A program made the position numbers and the translations under genes. A stretch of DNA of 17,566 nucleotides from Anaerolineae bacterium (GTDB lineage: Bacteria > Chloroflexota > Anaerolineae > 4572-78 > NAK82), in the NCBI GenBank assembly GCA_030598425.1, contig JAUVPY010000006.1, forward strand, positions 1-17,566, in the 5' to 3' direction. The notes under the pieces were generated by a model. It worked only from the letters and a program-made list of their open reading frames with translations, searched no databases and was not told the DNA's origin. The first letter of the stretch is position 1. Each line of letters begins with the position of its first letter. Below are positions 1-9,409 of the stretch, in pieces.

Positions 1-63
1 ATCGGGTGAAGCGCCAGCACACCCAACCACCAACCAGACGACGACCAACAAGAAACGACGCAT
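1..63 (-). CDS. N-terminus of a lipoprotein (partial, cut by window edge)
   Basis: Only the first 21 codons are inside the window, reading leftward from an ATG at 61-63. They give a classic lipoprotein signal peptide: two arginines after Met, a hydrophobic core (FLLVVVWLVV) and a lipobox VVGC with the Cys at residue 15, followed by AGASPD. The product is therefore expected to be exported, diacylated on that Cys and anchored to the outer face of the membrane. A GGAG lies 12 nt before the ATG; a TTG codon directly before it is a possible alternative start. The mature protein is outside the window, so no function can be assigned. The upstream region carries a TATAAT and the TTGGGATAA repeats. 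Confidence 0.75.
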   Translation of the reverse strand, partial: MRRFLLVVVWLVVGCAGASPD

Positions 64-88
64 CAACGCTACCGGCTCCACTTAACCA

Positions 89-116
89 AATTATCCCAAA
101 TCAATTTGGGATAATT
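89..116. promoter_or_regulatory. 28-bp perfect palindrome built from ATTTGGGATAATT half-sites
   Basis: Two perfect 13-nt arms (89-101 and 104-116) are separated by only 2 nt. The core TTTGGGATAA is the same sequence as the units of the direct-repeat array at 148-202. It lies between the probable -10 (126-131) and the start codon of the lipoprotein gene, so it could act as an operator or roadblock, or form a leader hairpin. Which protein binds is unknown; the winged-helix protein encoded immediately upstream is the obvious candidate, by inference. Confidence 0.7.
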
Positions 117-125
117 CATGTAGAT

Positions 126-131
126 ATTATA
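126..131 (-). promoter_or_regulatory. Probable -10 box (TATAAT) for the leftward lipoprotein gene
   Basis: A perfect TATAAT on the minus strand, 63 nt from the lipoprotein ATG. No good -35 hexamer stands 16-18 nt upstream; that position is occupied by the most divergent unit of the 11-bp array (TTGGCATAAAT). A consensus -10 with no -35 and phased sites upstream fits an activator-dependent promoter, but this is inference. Confidence 0.5.
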
Positions 132-147
132 AGAATTTAAGGCCAAC

Positions 148-202
148 TTGGCATAAATTTGGGATAAACTTGGGATAACTTTGGGATAACTTTGGGAAGC
201 TC
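148..202. repeat. Five 11-bp direct repeats of TTGGGATAAMY
   Basis: Units start at 148, 159, 170, 181 and 192, exactly 11 bp apart: TTGGCATAAAT, TTGGGATAAAC, TTGGGATAACT, TTGGGATAACT, TTGGGAAGCTC. The first and last units are degenerate. The spacing is about one helical turn, so all sites face the same side of the DNA, as expected for cooperative binding of a regulator. The array begins 8 bp beyond the stop codon of the ATPase/winged-helix gene and lies upstream of the -10 at 126-131. It has no spacers, so it is not a CRISPR array. Confidence 0.85.
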
Positions 203-210
203 ACGCAAAG

Positions 211-1584
211 CTACTTCAGGATGTAATACGTCCCCCGCTTGTCCCCCACCTTGAGCAGCAGACCTTTGTCCACCAGGTCGGCCAGGTCGAGACGCAAGGT
301 TTCCGGGGTGACATTGGGACAGATGGTACGGTAGTCGCGGTTGGTGATCCGACCAAACTCGCGCACGTGGGCCAACGCCCGCATCTGGCGCTCATTCATG
401 TTTTGCTCCCACGGCGGGGACGGACGGCGTTCGCGCACGTTGCGGAGAATAACGCTGAAGGAATAAGGCGTGGCTTTGAACTCAGGGGCAGGTTGACCAC
501 GTTGCATCATCTCTTCGATCATACGATCGATGCCCAGCCCCAGCTCCTCGATGTAGCCCCACTGGAAAAGGCCGGCGACGATGCGGGGATTGCGCGAGAA
601 GTGCTCGTCGACGATGTTATCTACGGTGATGTAGCCGGGCAGGCCGCCAGGACTGATTACCTCAAGTCGATCTTCGAACATGCGGATTTCGACGCGACGA
701 CCCGAGAGACGGTAGTCCCGATGGGCAATGGCGTTGACCAGCGCCTCGCGTACGGCGAAACTGGGATACTCAGGCTGTTCCTCGCGTTGGAGGCCGACCA
801 CCACCGCCCCCACTCGCATCTCTTCCCAGACGATGTTCCACGCTGCTTCGAGCAGGCGGGCGACCGGCCCCTCCAGCTCGGCGCGTCGGCCATAGCCGGC
901 CAGCCCATCTTTGCCGCGCGGTTCGGTGCCCATAAAGCGCACGAAGACGATGCTGCTCTGGGACAAAAACTCTTGCGGCTGTTTCCCAAATAGGAGCAAG
1001 CCGGAGACGGTAGGCGTGCCATCGGGGGCCAGCGCGCCGATACTGCTAAGATGATCATCCGTCGTGCCGCTGACCGGCCGCCGCCCCCGTTCGGACCGCT
1101 TCTCCAGATACTCCTCGATGACGTCGTCGTCCAGGTCGGACCGGACGGCCCCGCCGACTGGCTCGGCCTCAAAGTCACCACTGGACTTGGTGGCAGCCAG
1201 TTGGCGGATGGCATCGCCGCCCAGCGGGCGGTTCTCCGGGCCGTGGCGGATGAGGACCCGGCCATCAGCCAGGCTGTGTAACGCCGGGCTGCGCGAGACA
1301 TTGATGTGCACAACCGTGCCCTGCGGCAGATCTTCCTGGCCCCATTCGGTGGCCACGGGCGGTCGGCACAGTCCCAACGACCGAAACAGCACCGCTTCCA
1401 CGTCCTCGCCCAGCACGTCGCCCGTCACCTCGCCCTCCGGTGTAATGCCGATTAAGACAGTACCGCCGTCGGCATTGGCGAAGGCAACCAGCGTCTCGGC
1501 CAGAGTCTCCACCTCAGGGTCCGACAGAAACGCGGTGGTTTGATTCGGTCCACGGCCCAGCAAATTGGTTATGTGAGTTCTCAT
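211..1584 (-). CDS. AlbA_2-domain ATP-binding protein with C-terminal winged helix (COG2865-like putative regulator)
   Basis: The 457-aa protein has an N-terminal AlbA_2/Schlafen-type domain (about residues 14-130, including LAETLVAFANADGGTVLIGI). A GHKL/HATPase_c_4-like region follows at about 245-380, with the N-box-like EALVNAIAHRDY at 280-291 and SPGGLPG at 311-317. A winged helix lies at about 395-457 and ends GTYYILK. Proteins of this architecture are annotated as transcriptional regulators or RecG-like ATP-binding proteins; their true activity is poorly known. The gene starts 15 bp after the methyltransferase stop, so it is probably the last gene of the same operon. Its stop codon is 8 bp from an array of phased repeats, making it a candidate to bind them and regulate the next gene or itself. 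Length is normal for the family and no defects are seen. Confidence 0.88.
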   Translation of the reverse strand: MRTHITNLLGRGPNQTTAFLSDPEVETLAETLVAFANADGGTVLIGITPEGEVTGDVLGEDVEAVLFRSLGLCRPPVATEWGQEDLPQGTVVHINVSRSPALHSLADGRVLIRHGPENRPLGGDAIRQLAATKSSGDFEAEPVGGAVRSDLDDDVIEEYLEKRSERGRRPVSGTTDDHLSSIGALAPDGTPTVSGLLLFGKQPQEFLSQSSIVFVRFMGTEPRGKDGLAGYGRRAELEGPVARLLEAAWNIVWEEMRVGAVVVGLQREEQPEYPSFAVREALVNAIAHRDYRLSGRRVEIRMFEDRLEVISPGGLPGYITVDNIVDEHFSRNPRIVAGLFQWGYIEELGLGIDRMIEEMMQRGQPAPEFKATPYSFSVILRNVRERRPSPPWEQNMNERQMRALAHVREFGRITNRDYRTICPNVTPETLRLDLADLVDKGLLLKVGDKRGTYYILK

Positions 1585-1599
1585 AGACCGTACGTGCCT

Positions 1600-3913
<2,314 letters not shown>

Positions 3914-3919
3914 ACTTGT

Positions 3920-3948
3920 ATTATACGAACGTTTGTTCTGGGTGTCAA
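3920..3948 (-). promoter_or_regulatory. Consensus sigma70-type promoter with embedded GAAC-N4-GTTC (LexA/DinR-type) operator
   Basis: On the minus strand, TTGACA (3943-3948) and TATAAT (3920-3925) are separated by exactly 17 bp, a full match to the housekeeping consensus. The spacer contains CGAACGTTTGTTCT (plus-strand reading, 3926-3939), giving GAAC-N4-GTTC at 3927-3938. That is the core of the Gram-positive LexA/DinR SOS box. Binding there would block RNA polymerase. The first base of the start codon (3913) is 7 nt downstream of the -10, so the message is predicted to be leaderless. SOS control is an inference from motif and position. Confidence 0.8.
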
Positions 3949-4050
3949 GGAATGCTTCTTCGATTATACTTGAAAGGCCAGCGGCTGACCACTTTCAGTG
4001 CCACGCCGATAAAACGTAGTACTAGCTCAACGACAGCATAATCATTCCCA

Positions 4051-4920
4051 CTATGAACCGAACTCGCGAGCCAGATCCGCCCACTCAGCGAGGCTCAGGG
4101 TCTGGGCCCGGCGCTGGGGCTCTATCCCGGCCCGCGCCATAATGGCAGACACATCGGCCGGGGGCAACCCCAGCCCGGCGGCCAGGGCGTTCTTGAGTTG
4201 TTTGCGTTTTTGCCCGAAGCCAGCGCGGACCACGCGGAAGAAGACCTCTGCGTCGGCCACGGCGACCAGCGGCGTGTCGTAGGTGTCAATGCGAACCACA
4301 GCCGAATCGACCTTGGGGGGCGGGACAAAGGCTCCGGCCGGAATCTTGGCCACAATTCGCGGCCGGCCATAGAATTGAACACTCACTGCCAGCAGGCTCA
4401 TATCGCCCGGCTCGGCCACGATCCGCCGGGCGACCTCAAGTTGCACCGTAAGCGCCAGTCGATTGGGAGGTGGTTCCGCCTCCAATAAGTGCCGGATAGC
4501 AGCGCTGGTGATGTAATAGGGCAAGTTGGCAACGGCCGTGTAAACCGGGTGAGATCCGAGATCAGAGGAGCTGAGATCACGAATCAACGTCACCGGGTCA
4601 AGCTCCAAGATGTCCCCTTGCACCAGCTCCAGGTTGGGCAAGTCAGCCAATTCCTCCCGCAACAGGGCGAGCATCCCCTCATCCAGCTCGACGGCGACCA
4701 CGTACCCGGCCGACTCCGCCAGCCAGCGGGTGAGCGTTCCCAGGCCAGGCCCGATTTCCAATGCCACTACGTCGGGCGATAACTCTGCCGCCTCGACAAT
4801 CTTGCGCAAGATGTTGGGATCGGCTAAGAAATGTTGCCCCAATCCTTTGCGGGGACGCAGGTTGTGTTTATCCAGGAGTTGCCGTACGCTCAAAGATGCC
4901 CCCGCAGGGGTCCCGTTCAT
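4051..4920 (-). CDS. rsmA: 16S rRNA (adenine1518-N6/adenine1519-N6)-dimethyltransferase
   Basis: RsmA (KsgA) dimethylates two adjacent adenines in the 3'-terminal hairpin of 16S rRNA during late 30S assembly. The 289-aa protein shows the family signature KGLGQHFLADPNIL near residue 25, the AdoMet motif EIGPGLGTLT, an acidic ribose-binding motif VAVELDEGM, the QGDILELD segment and catalytic NLPYYITSAAI. The C-terminal PAGAFVPPPKVDSAVVRI follows, then a helical end with FGQKRKQLKNAL. Length is normal. The ATG at 4918-4920 lies 3 bp after the stop of the YabE-like gene (TGA-CTG-ATG), so translation is probably coupled. The pairing of yabE-like and ksgA genes resembles Firmicutes, but the rnmV gene usually between them is missing. 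Confidence 0.96.
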   Translation of the reverse strand: MNGTPAGASLSVRQLLDKHNLRPRKGLGQHFLADPNILRKIVEAAELSPDVVALEIGPGLGTLTRWLAESAGYVVAVELDEGMLALLREELADLPNLELVQGDILELDPVTLIRDLSSSDLGSHPVYTAVANLPYYITSAAIRHLLEAEPPPNRLALTVQLEVARRIVAEPGDMSLLAVSVQFYGRPRIVAKIPAGAFVPPPKVDSAVVRIDTYDTPLVAVADAEVFFRVVRAGFGQKRKQLKNALAAGLGLPPADVSAIMARAGIEPQRRAQTLSLAEWADLAREFGS

Positions 4921-4923
4921 CAG

Positions 4924-6477
4924 TCACCGCCGTGTCTCTTGCGGCCAGTTGGGGAGAACGTAACGAATTTCTTCGGGAGGCGGTACAGGGGTGGAAACAT
5001 AAATATCCATCCAACGATACAAAGGGGGAGGGGCATCCTCATCAAACCCCAAGTCAATGTGCCGGCCCAGGACAGAGCCGCCCGTGTCGCCCGCCACGGC
5101 TTTGCCGTAGCTGGGTACATACACCTCGCTCCAAAGAGGAATGACCTTGGGGTCTACGGCGATGACACCGTAACCGGCCTGAAGGCCGGTACGGGTGACA
5201 CCATAACGCGGATCGTCTTTAGCTTTTCCTGAGGTAGCTGCCGAGTACGACGTAGCCAGCACGCGGAAGTGTCGCCAATACTCAAAGGGCCCATCGGGGG
5301 TGTCCAACGTTTGTACGATAACCTGGGTGCCATAAGCGATGATCTTGTCGCTGGGTGGATGGTCTACCCACTCGTCCTCCAGTAGGTTGCTTATTTCCTG
5401 CCCATTCTCGTATGTCACCCGATAGCGACTCTTGATCACCCCTGACCCGCCAGATTGGACCAGTTGTTGCGTGTCAATCCGCATTTCGGGATCGGGAACC
5501 CACTTGGTCTCAAAGGGGATGAGCTGTTGTTCGATCTCCAATTCCTCGCGTACCCGCACCACCCGAATGCTCATATCCTCAGCCAGGGGCGTGTTAGACG
5601 CAGGCAGGCTGTAATCCTTACCCATCAGCGCCAACCCCTCTTGCGCCAACACGTCGCCCACGGTGGTACGCTGGGTACGTGTTCGGACGGTGGCCCCATC
5701 GACGCTGATGACGACCGGCGTCGAACGTTCGATGTAGATGCGCATACCGGCCAAAACCCGGCTGCCCAGACTCGGCGTCACCCGGTCACCGAGATAAAGC
5801 AGGATGTCCTGAGCCAGCAACGCCTCGCCGACGGTTGGCTGCGTGGTATATAGGGTCACGGCGACTCCGTCGTCGCTGAGGATTACCGGCACGGCACGTC
5901 GCACGACAATGCGCACCGGCGTGGAGCCGCTTGTTGCGCTGGCCAGGCCCGGTCCGCGACGCCCCCCTTCATCCAAGGCAGTCTGAGGGAGATCGGCTTC
6001 CAGATTCCAGACCTGGCCATCAACCAGCACTTCGTCGTGCGGTTTGACGTACACCCCCACATCGGCCAGGATGTCGGCCACACGCTGGCGCTGGGTTCGG
6101 ATCTCCTCACGGCGCCCATCGGCCTCGACGGTCACTGGACGTGCCCGCCGAACCCGAACGACGCTACCTGGGACCAGTTCTGAATCAAGAGGCGGGGCTA
6201 CGAAGTCTTCGGGATACAGACGGATATCGACCTCTCGCAGCAACCCCTGAACCGTATCCTGATGCGTATGCAGTTGCCGAGGCTGACCGTCCACGATGAG
6301 GGTGACCGGCACGCCGGTGACGCGATAGCCAAAGATCAAGGCTCCGAATGCGGCCAAAACCAGCAAGCCTCCGATCAAACGCCGTGACGGCCGCCAGCCT
6401 CTGATCAGGCCTAGCGTCCGATGGGCAATGTTCCGAGCTGACTGGTCAGTATTCATGGCAACGTAGGAGCGAGCCAA
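4924..6477 (-). CDS. YabE-like cell-wall protein: TM anchor, four DUF348 repeats, G5 and 3D domains
   Basis: About 517 aa from the preferred start. A short basic cytoplasmic segment precedes a transmembrane helix (RLIGGLLVLAAFGALIFGY, about residues 34-50). Four DUF348 repeats follow (each of the type VTLIVDGQPRQLHTHQDTV), the second carrying an extra loop of about 30 residues. A G5 domain comes next (IPFETKWVPD ... GTQ) and then a C-terminal 3D domain from about residue 404, with its conserved acidic DTGG and HIDLGF motifs. The 3D domain resembles the lytic transglycosylase fold of Rpf2/YabE proteins, so a peptidoglycan-remodelling role outside the membrane is likely. Start choice: TTG at 6475-6477 has GGAG 6 nt upstream. 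The ATG at 6454-6456 and a GTG at 6547-6549 lack a well-placed ribosome site. Confidence is high for family and moderate for start. Confidence 0.88.
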   Translation of the reverse strand: MARSYVAMNTDQSARNIAHRTLGLIRGWRPSRRLIGGLLVLAAFGALIFGYRVTGVPVTLIVDGQPRQLHTHQDTVQGLLREVDIRLYPEDFVAPPLDSELVPGSVVRVRRARPVTVEADGRREEIRTQRQRVADILADVGVYVKPHDEVLVDGQVWNLEADLPQTALDEGGRRGPGLASATSGSTPVRIVVRRAVPVILSDDGVAVTLYTTQPTVGEALLAQDILLYLGDRVTPSLGSRVLAGMRIYIERSTPVVISVDGATVRTRTQRTTVGDVLAQEGLALMGKDYSLPASNTPLAEDMSIRVVRVREELEIEQQLIPFETKWVPDPEMRIDTQQLVQSGGSGVIKSRYRVTYENGQEISNLLEDEWVDHPPSDKIIAYGTQVIVQTLDTPDGPFEYWRHFRVLATSYSAATSGKAKDDPRYGVTRTGLQAGYGVIAVDPKVIPLWSEVYVPSYGKAVAGDTGGSVLGRHIDLGFDEDAPPPLYRWMDIYVSTPVPPPEEIRYVLPNWPQETRR

Positions 6478-6592
6478 CGTAGTCTCCAAGAAGAACGGGA
6501 CGAACCGTCCCCGGTCGCCCCGTGTGTATCTCAAAAAATAGTCGTGCACCCCCTGTCGAACTGGATCTCCCGCCTTACCAGCATCAGCTAGC

Positions 6593-6808
6593 TCCGGCCA
6601 GGTATCCCTGCGGCACCCGAGAGGGACTGCTTATGGCTGCTTCCTTCCGGACCTGACCAGGTTCACAGGCTCTCGCCGCGCAGGACCCAACCTTCCACAC
6701 CGCACGATGCTGGCAGACACGGAAGCCCTAAGCCCTCGAGGGGGGATTCGACCCCGCTATGGCGGATTGCGGGTACAGGGCACCGCCAGTTCCCCGTCTA
6801 GCACGACC
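6593..6808 (-). ncRNA. ffs: Signal recognition particle RNA, bacterial large type (with Alu domain)
   Basis: On the minus strand the S domain contains the nearly invariant GGTCAGGTCCGGAAGGAAGC (6636-6660 region), flanked by GGGTCCTGCGC and GTGCCGCAGGG that pair with each other. Upstream of it is an Alu-type 5' domain: CGTGCTAG (6798-6805), GGCGGTGCCCTGTACCCGC, and GGGGTCGAATCCCC, all typical of the large SRP RNA of Gram-positive bacteria. Total length is about 215 nt; ends are approximate. It binds Ffh and targets membrane proteins co-translationally. The 5' end lies within about 5 nt of the 3' end of tRNA-Ser(GGA), so the two are probably co-transcribed and separated by tRNA processing. A T6 tract on this strand (6533-6538) is the nearest possible end of transcription, but no strong stem precedes it. 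Confidence 0.93.
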
Positions 6809-6811
6809 AGG

Positions 6812-6898
6812 CGGAGAGGGCGGGATTCGAACCCGCGAGGCTGTTACACCTACACGATTTCCAATCGTGCGCACTCGACCGGACTATGCGACCTCTCC
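6812..6898 (-). tRNA. tRNA-Ser (anticodon GGA)
   Basis: An 87-nt class II tRNA. The acceptor stem is GGAGAGG/CCTCTCC, the anticodon stem CACGA/TCGTG encloses loop TTGGAAA (anticodon GGA, reads UCC/UCU), a long variable arm follows, and the T arm is GCGGGTTCGAATCCCGC. The discriminator base is G, as in serine tRNAs. CCA is not encoded (CCT follows), so it must be added enzymatically. It is the second of two serine tRNAs and abuts the SRP RNA gene. Confidence 0.96.
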
Positions 6899-6980
6899 AC
6901 TGTTTACCCTCCCCGGTAGGACACAGCCTCGCCCCAGGGAGGCCCCCATTTCAGGGACAGGCCCCTCTGCAAGGGCCAGG

Positions 6981-7067
6981 CGGGAAGGGTGGGATTCGAA
7001 CCCACGGCGGAGCAAGCCCCGCAGCGGTTTTCGAGACCGCCCCAATCGTCCACTCTGGCACCTTCCC
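6981..7067 (-). tRNA. tRNA-Ser (anticodon CGA)
   Basis: An 87-nt class II tRNA. The acceptor stem is GGGAAGG/CCTTCCC, the anticodon stem GCGGT/ACCGC encloses loop CTCGAAA (anticodon CGA, reads UCG), the variable arm is long and GC-rich, and the T arm is GTGGGTTCGAATCCCAC. The discriminator is G and CCA is not encoded. Its 5' end is only about 8 nt from a TATAAT, so the primary transcript should begin almost at the mature tRNA end. Confidence 0.96.
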
Positions 7068-7074
7068 GCCCGAC

Positions 7075-7103
7075 ATTATAACACAGGCACCTGAGCGGAG
7101 CAA
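7075..7103 (-). promoter_or_regulatory. Promoter of the tRNA-Ser/tRNA-Ser/SRP RNA unit
   Basis: Minus strand: TATAAT (7075-7080) with an extended -10 TGT before it (TGTTATAAT), and a weak -35 TTGCTC (7098-7103) at a 17-bp spacing. The predicted +1 is about 7068, one base from the mature 5' end of tRNA-Ser(CGA), so little or no 5' leader would be available for RNase P. Confidence 0.7.
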
Positions 7104-7149
7104 AAGCACCCCAAGTGTCAAGAACATCGGACGAAGCCACCCGATTGGA

Positions 7150-7178
7150 TTGCAAAACGGGCTACGGCGATGTATAAT
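7150..7178 (+). promoter_or_regulatory. Promoter of sucCD
   Basis: TTGCAA (7150-7155), 17 bp, then TATAAT (7173-7178), preceded by TG. The predicted start near 7185 gives a leader of about 77 nt before the sucC start. It is divergent from the tRNA promoter about 50-70 bp away. No obvious operator is seen. Confidence 0.6.
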
Positions 7179-7261
7179 CGATTTTGGTTCAGCGCCCATT
7201 TACAGTGGAGTGAGAGGGAACGCTGGCGTTCTGTTTTTGCGTTTCAAGCAAGGAGGGACAA

Positions 7262-8398
7262 GTGAAACTACATGAATACCAATCAAAACGGATCTTTGCC
7301 AAGTATGGTGTGCCCATCCCACCAGGAGATGTTGCAGCAACACCGGCCGAGGCACGTCAAGTTGCGCAACGATTGGGAGGACCAGTAGTCGTCAAATCCC
7401 AGGTGTTGGTTGGCGGCCGAGGCAAGGCCGGGGGCATCAAAGTGGCCAGGGACTCAGACGAGGCTGAAGCATTGGCCGACCAGATTCTGGGTATGACCAT
7501 CAAGGGTCTGACTGTGGACAAGGTTCTCATTGACCAGGCCGCCGACATCCGGGAGGAGATCTACCTGGGAATTACCATAGACCGGGCGCAGCGCAAACCG
7601 GTGATAATGGCCTCATCCGAAGGCGGGGTTGAGATCGAGGAGGTCGCCAAGGCGACACCGGAGAAGATCTTTAAACTGGCCATCGACCCGGCAATGGGAT
7701 TGATGGACTTTCAGGCCCGGAACCTTGCTTTTGACCTGGGAATGAGACGGGCCTTCATCCGTCAGTTCACTACTATCGCCAAAGGCCTCTATCGAGCCTT
7801 TGTGGAATGCGACGCCAGCCTGGCTGAGATTAACCCCTTGGTGGTCACAGGCGATGAGAAATTGCTGGCAGTGGACGGCAAGATCGTCCTCGACGACAAC
7901 GCCCTCTTCCGTCACAAAGACCTGGCAGAAATGCGCGACGTGCAGGAAGAAGTGGAAGCGGAGCGCCAAGCTCGACAGGCTGGTATATCTTATGTAAAGC
8001 TGAATGGGGAAATCGGCTGCATGGTCAATGGCGCTGGATTGGCAATGGCCACCATGGACATCATCAAGCTCTATGGTGCCGAACCCGCCAACTTCTTGGA
8101 CATCGGCGGCGGGGCCAAGGCGGACAAAGTGGCGGCAGCGCTGAGTATCATCTTATCGGACCCTAACGTGAAGGCCGTCCTCTTCAACATATTCGGCGGC
8201 ATCACGCGCTGTGACGAGGTGGCGCGGGGCATTTTGGAAGCGCTAAACGAGGTACCCACCGAGGTACCCATGGTCACCCGCCTGGTCGGTACCAACGAGG
8301 AGGAAGGTCGCCAGATCCTGGCCGAAGCTCAAATGGCAACGGCTAAGTCGCTGGCTGAGGCGGCCGAACAAGCCGTGGCCTTAGCCCGCGGGAGCTAA
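7262..8398 (+). CDS. sucC: Succinate-CoA ligase (ADP-forming) beta subunit
   Basis: SucC provides the nucleotide-binding (ATP-grasp) half of succinyl-CoA synthetase, which interconverts succinyl-CoA plus ADP plus phosphate with succinate, CoA and ATP in the TCA cycle. The 378-aa protein begins [20 protein letters not shown] and contains [49 protein letters not shown] and [14 protein letters not shown]. Its C-terminus has [17 protein letters not shown] and [12 protein letters not shown], all diagnostic of SucC. Translation starts at GTG 7262-7264, with AGGAGGG a few bases upstream. It is followed after 78 bp by sucD. Length is typical (about 380-390 aa). Confidence 0.97.
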   Translation: MKLHEYQSKRIFAKYGVPIPPGDVAATPAEARQVAQRLGGPVVVKSQVLVGGRGKAGGIKVARDSDEAEALADQILGMTIKGLTVDKVLIDQAADIREEIYLGITIDRAQRKPVIMASSEGGVEIEEVAKATPEKIFKLAIDPAMGLMDFQARNLAFDLGMRRAFIRQFTTIAKGLYRAFVECDASLAEINPLVVTGDEKLLAVDGKIVLDDNALFRHKDLAEMRDVQEEVEAERQARQAGISYVKLNGEIGCMVNGAGLAMATMDIIKLYGAEPANFLDIGGGAKADKVAAALSIILSDPNVKAVLFNIFGGITRCDEVARGILEALNEVPTEVPMVTRLVGTNEEEGRQILAEAQMATAKSLAEAAEQAVALARGS

Positions 8399-8476
8399 GT
8401 GGCATTCTTCATTGGGCAAACCATTCGAGACCAACTGTATGCATCGTGATGCGTAGGACATAAGGAGACATCGTCC

Positions 8477-9343
8477 ATGAGCATTCTGGTAGGCAAAGAC
8501 ACCCGACTGTTGGTACAGGGCATCACTGGCCGCGAAGGGGCATTTCACACCCAGCAAATGATTGAATATGGCACGCAAGTAGTAGCCGGTGTGACACCTG
8601 GAAAAGGGGGCGAATGGGTCCACGCCGTACCGGTCTTTGATACCGTCAAGGAAGCGATCAACGCGACTGGCGCCAATACCTCTATCATCTACGTTCCCTC
8701 AGCTTTTGCTCCCGACGCAATTTTGGAGGCCGCAGAAGCCGGTATCGGGCTAGTTGTGTGTATTACCGAGGGAATTCCGGTCCTGGACATGGTGCGGGTG
8801 CGCTACTTTCTTGACGATACCAGTGCCCGCCTGATCGGTCCGAATTGCCCTGGGGTAATCACGCCAGGCCAGGCAAAAGTGGGTATCATGCCAGGTCACA
8901 TCCATCGGCTCGGCTCCGTGGGACTGGTTTCGCGCAGCGGTACACTCACGTATGAAGTGGTGCAAGCACTCACCGATAAGAGCCTGGGCCAGTCCACCGC
9001 CGTCGGCATCGGTGGTGACCCGATCAACGGAACCAGCTTTATCGACATCTTGCGCCTCTTCGAATCGGATCCGATGACCGATCACGTGGTTCTTATCGGG
9101 GAAATAGGCGGCAGCGAAGAGGAACGGGCAGCGCAATTCATTGCCACCGAGATGAGCAAACCTGTCACCGCCTTTATCGCTGGGCGCACTGCGCCCCCGG
9201 GCAAACGCATGGGACACGCTGGCGCCATTATCGAAGGGGGCGAAGGGACAGCCCAGGAGAAAGTAGCAGCCTTTGAGGCCGTTGGCGTCAAAGTTGCCCG
9301 CCAACCGGCCGAGGTAGCCAAATTGGTTGCTGAGCGGATGTAG
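8477..9343 (+). CDS. sucD: Succinate-CoA ligase alpha subunit
   Basis: SucD binds CoA and carries the phosphohistidine of succinyl-CoA synthetase. The 288-aa protein starts [18 protein letters not shown], has the CoA-binding Rossmann part ([36 protein letters not shown]) and the [12 protein letters not shown] loop. The active-site His247 lies in [10 protein letters not shown]. The ATG at 8477 has TAAGGAG upstream. It forms an operon with sucC and is closed by a perfect inverted repeat at 9351-9394. No other TCA-cycle genes are in the window. Confidence 0.97.
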   Translation: MSILVGKDTRLLVQGITGREGAFHTQQMIEYGTQVVAGVTPGKGGEWVHAVPVFDTVKEAINATGANTSIIYVPSAFAPDAILEAAEAGIGLVVCITEGIPVLDMVRVRYFLDDTSARLIGPNCPGVITPGQAKVGIMPGHIHRLGSVGLVSRSGTLTYEVVQALTDKSLGQSTAVGIGGDPINGTSFIDILRLFESDPMTDHVVLIGEIGGSEEERAAQFIATEMSKPVTAFIAGRTAPPGKRMGHAGAIIEGGEGTAQEKVAAFEAVGVKVARQPAEVAKLVAERM

Positions 9344-9350
9344 CATATTA

Positions 9351-9394
9351 GTTCAAGTGCAACGCACCTCCAACCCGGTGCGTTGCACTTGAAC
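9351..9394. terminator. Perfect 18-bp inverted repeat between convergent genes
   Basis: Arms 9351-9368 and 9377-9394 are exact reverse complements around an 8-nt loop (TCCAACCC). It lies 7 bp after the sucD stop and 15 bp before the stop of the convergent GerW-family gene, so it could serve both. There is no T tract, so it is either an intrinsic-like or 3'-end-protecting hairpin, or a REP element. Each arm contains its own small palindrome (GTGCAACGCAC; GTGCGTTGCAC), so alternative folds exist. Confidence 0.65.
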
Positions 9395-9409
9395 CGCACT
9401 CACCATCCG

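Noticed and set aside
148..202. CRISPR or tandem minisatellite
   Set aside because: The repeats are contiguous 11-mers with no spacers, no cas genes are nearby, and the sharing of the half-site with a palindrome points to protein binding sites.
367..993. A 208-codon open frame on the plus strand
   Set aside because: It is antisense to the ATPase gene, with no ribosome site and no recognisable domain; GC-rich DNA often leaves the opposite strand open.
6478..6549. GTG start for the YabE-like gene
   Set aside because: The only purine-rich tract overlaps the start codon itself and the added residues show no family similarity. This stretch also holds a GGGACG/CGTCCC hairpin (6497-6511) better suited to a leader.
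6725..6805. A third tRNA (T-loop-like GGGGTCGAATCCCC)
   Set aside because: There is no acceptor or anticodon stem. The sequence with CGTGCTAG and GGCGGTGCCCTGTACCCGC belongs to the Alu domain of large SRP RNA.
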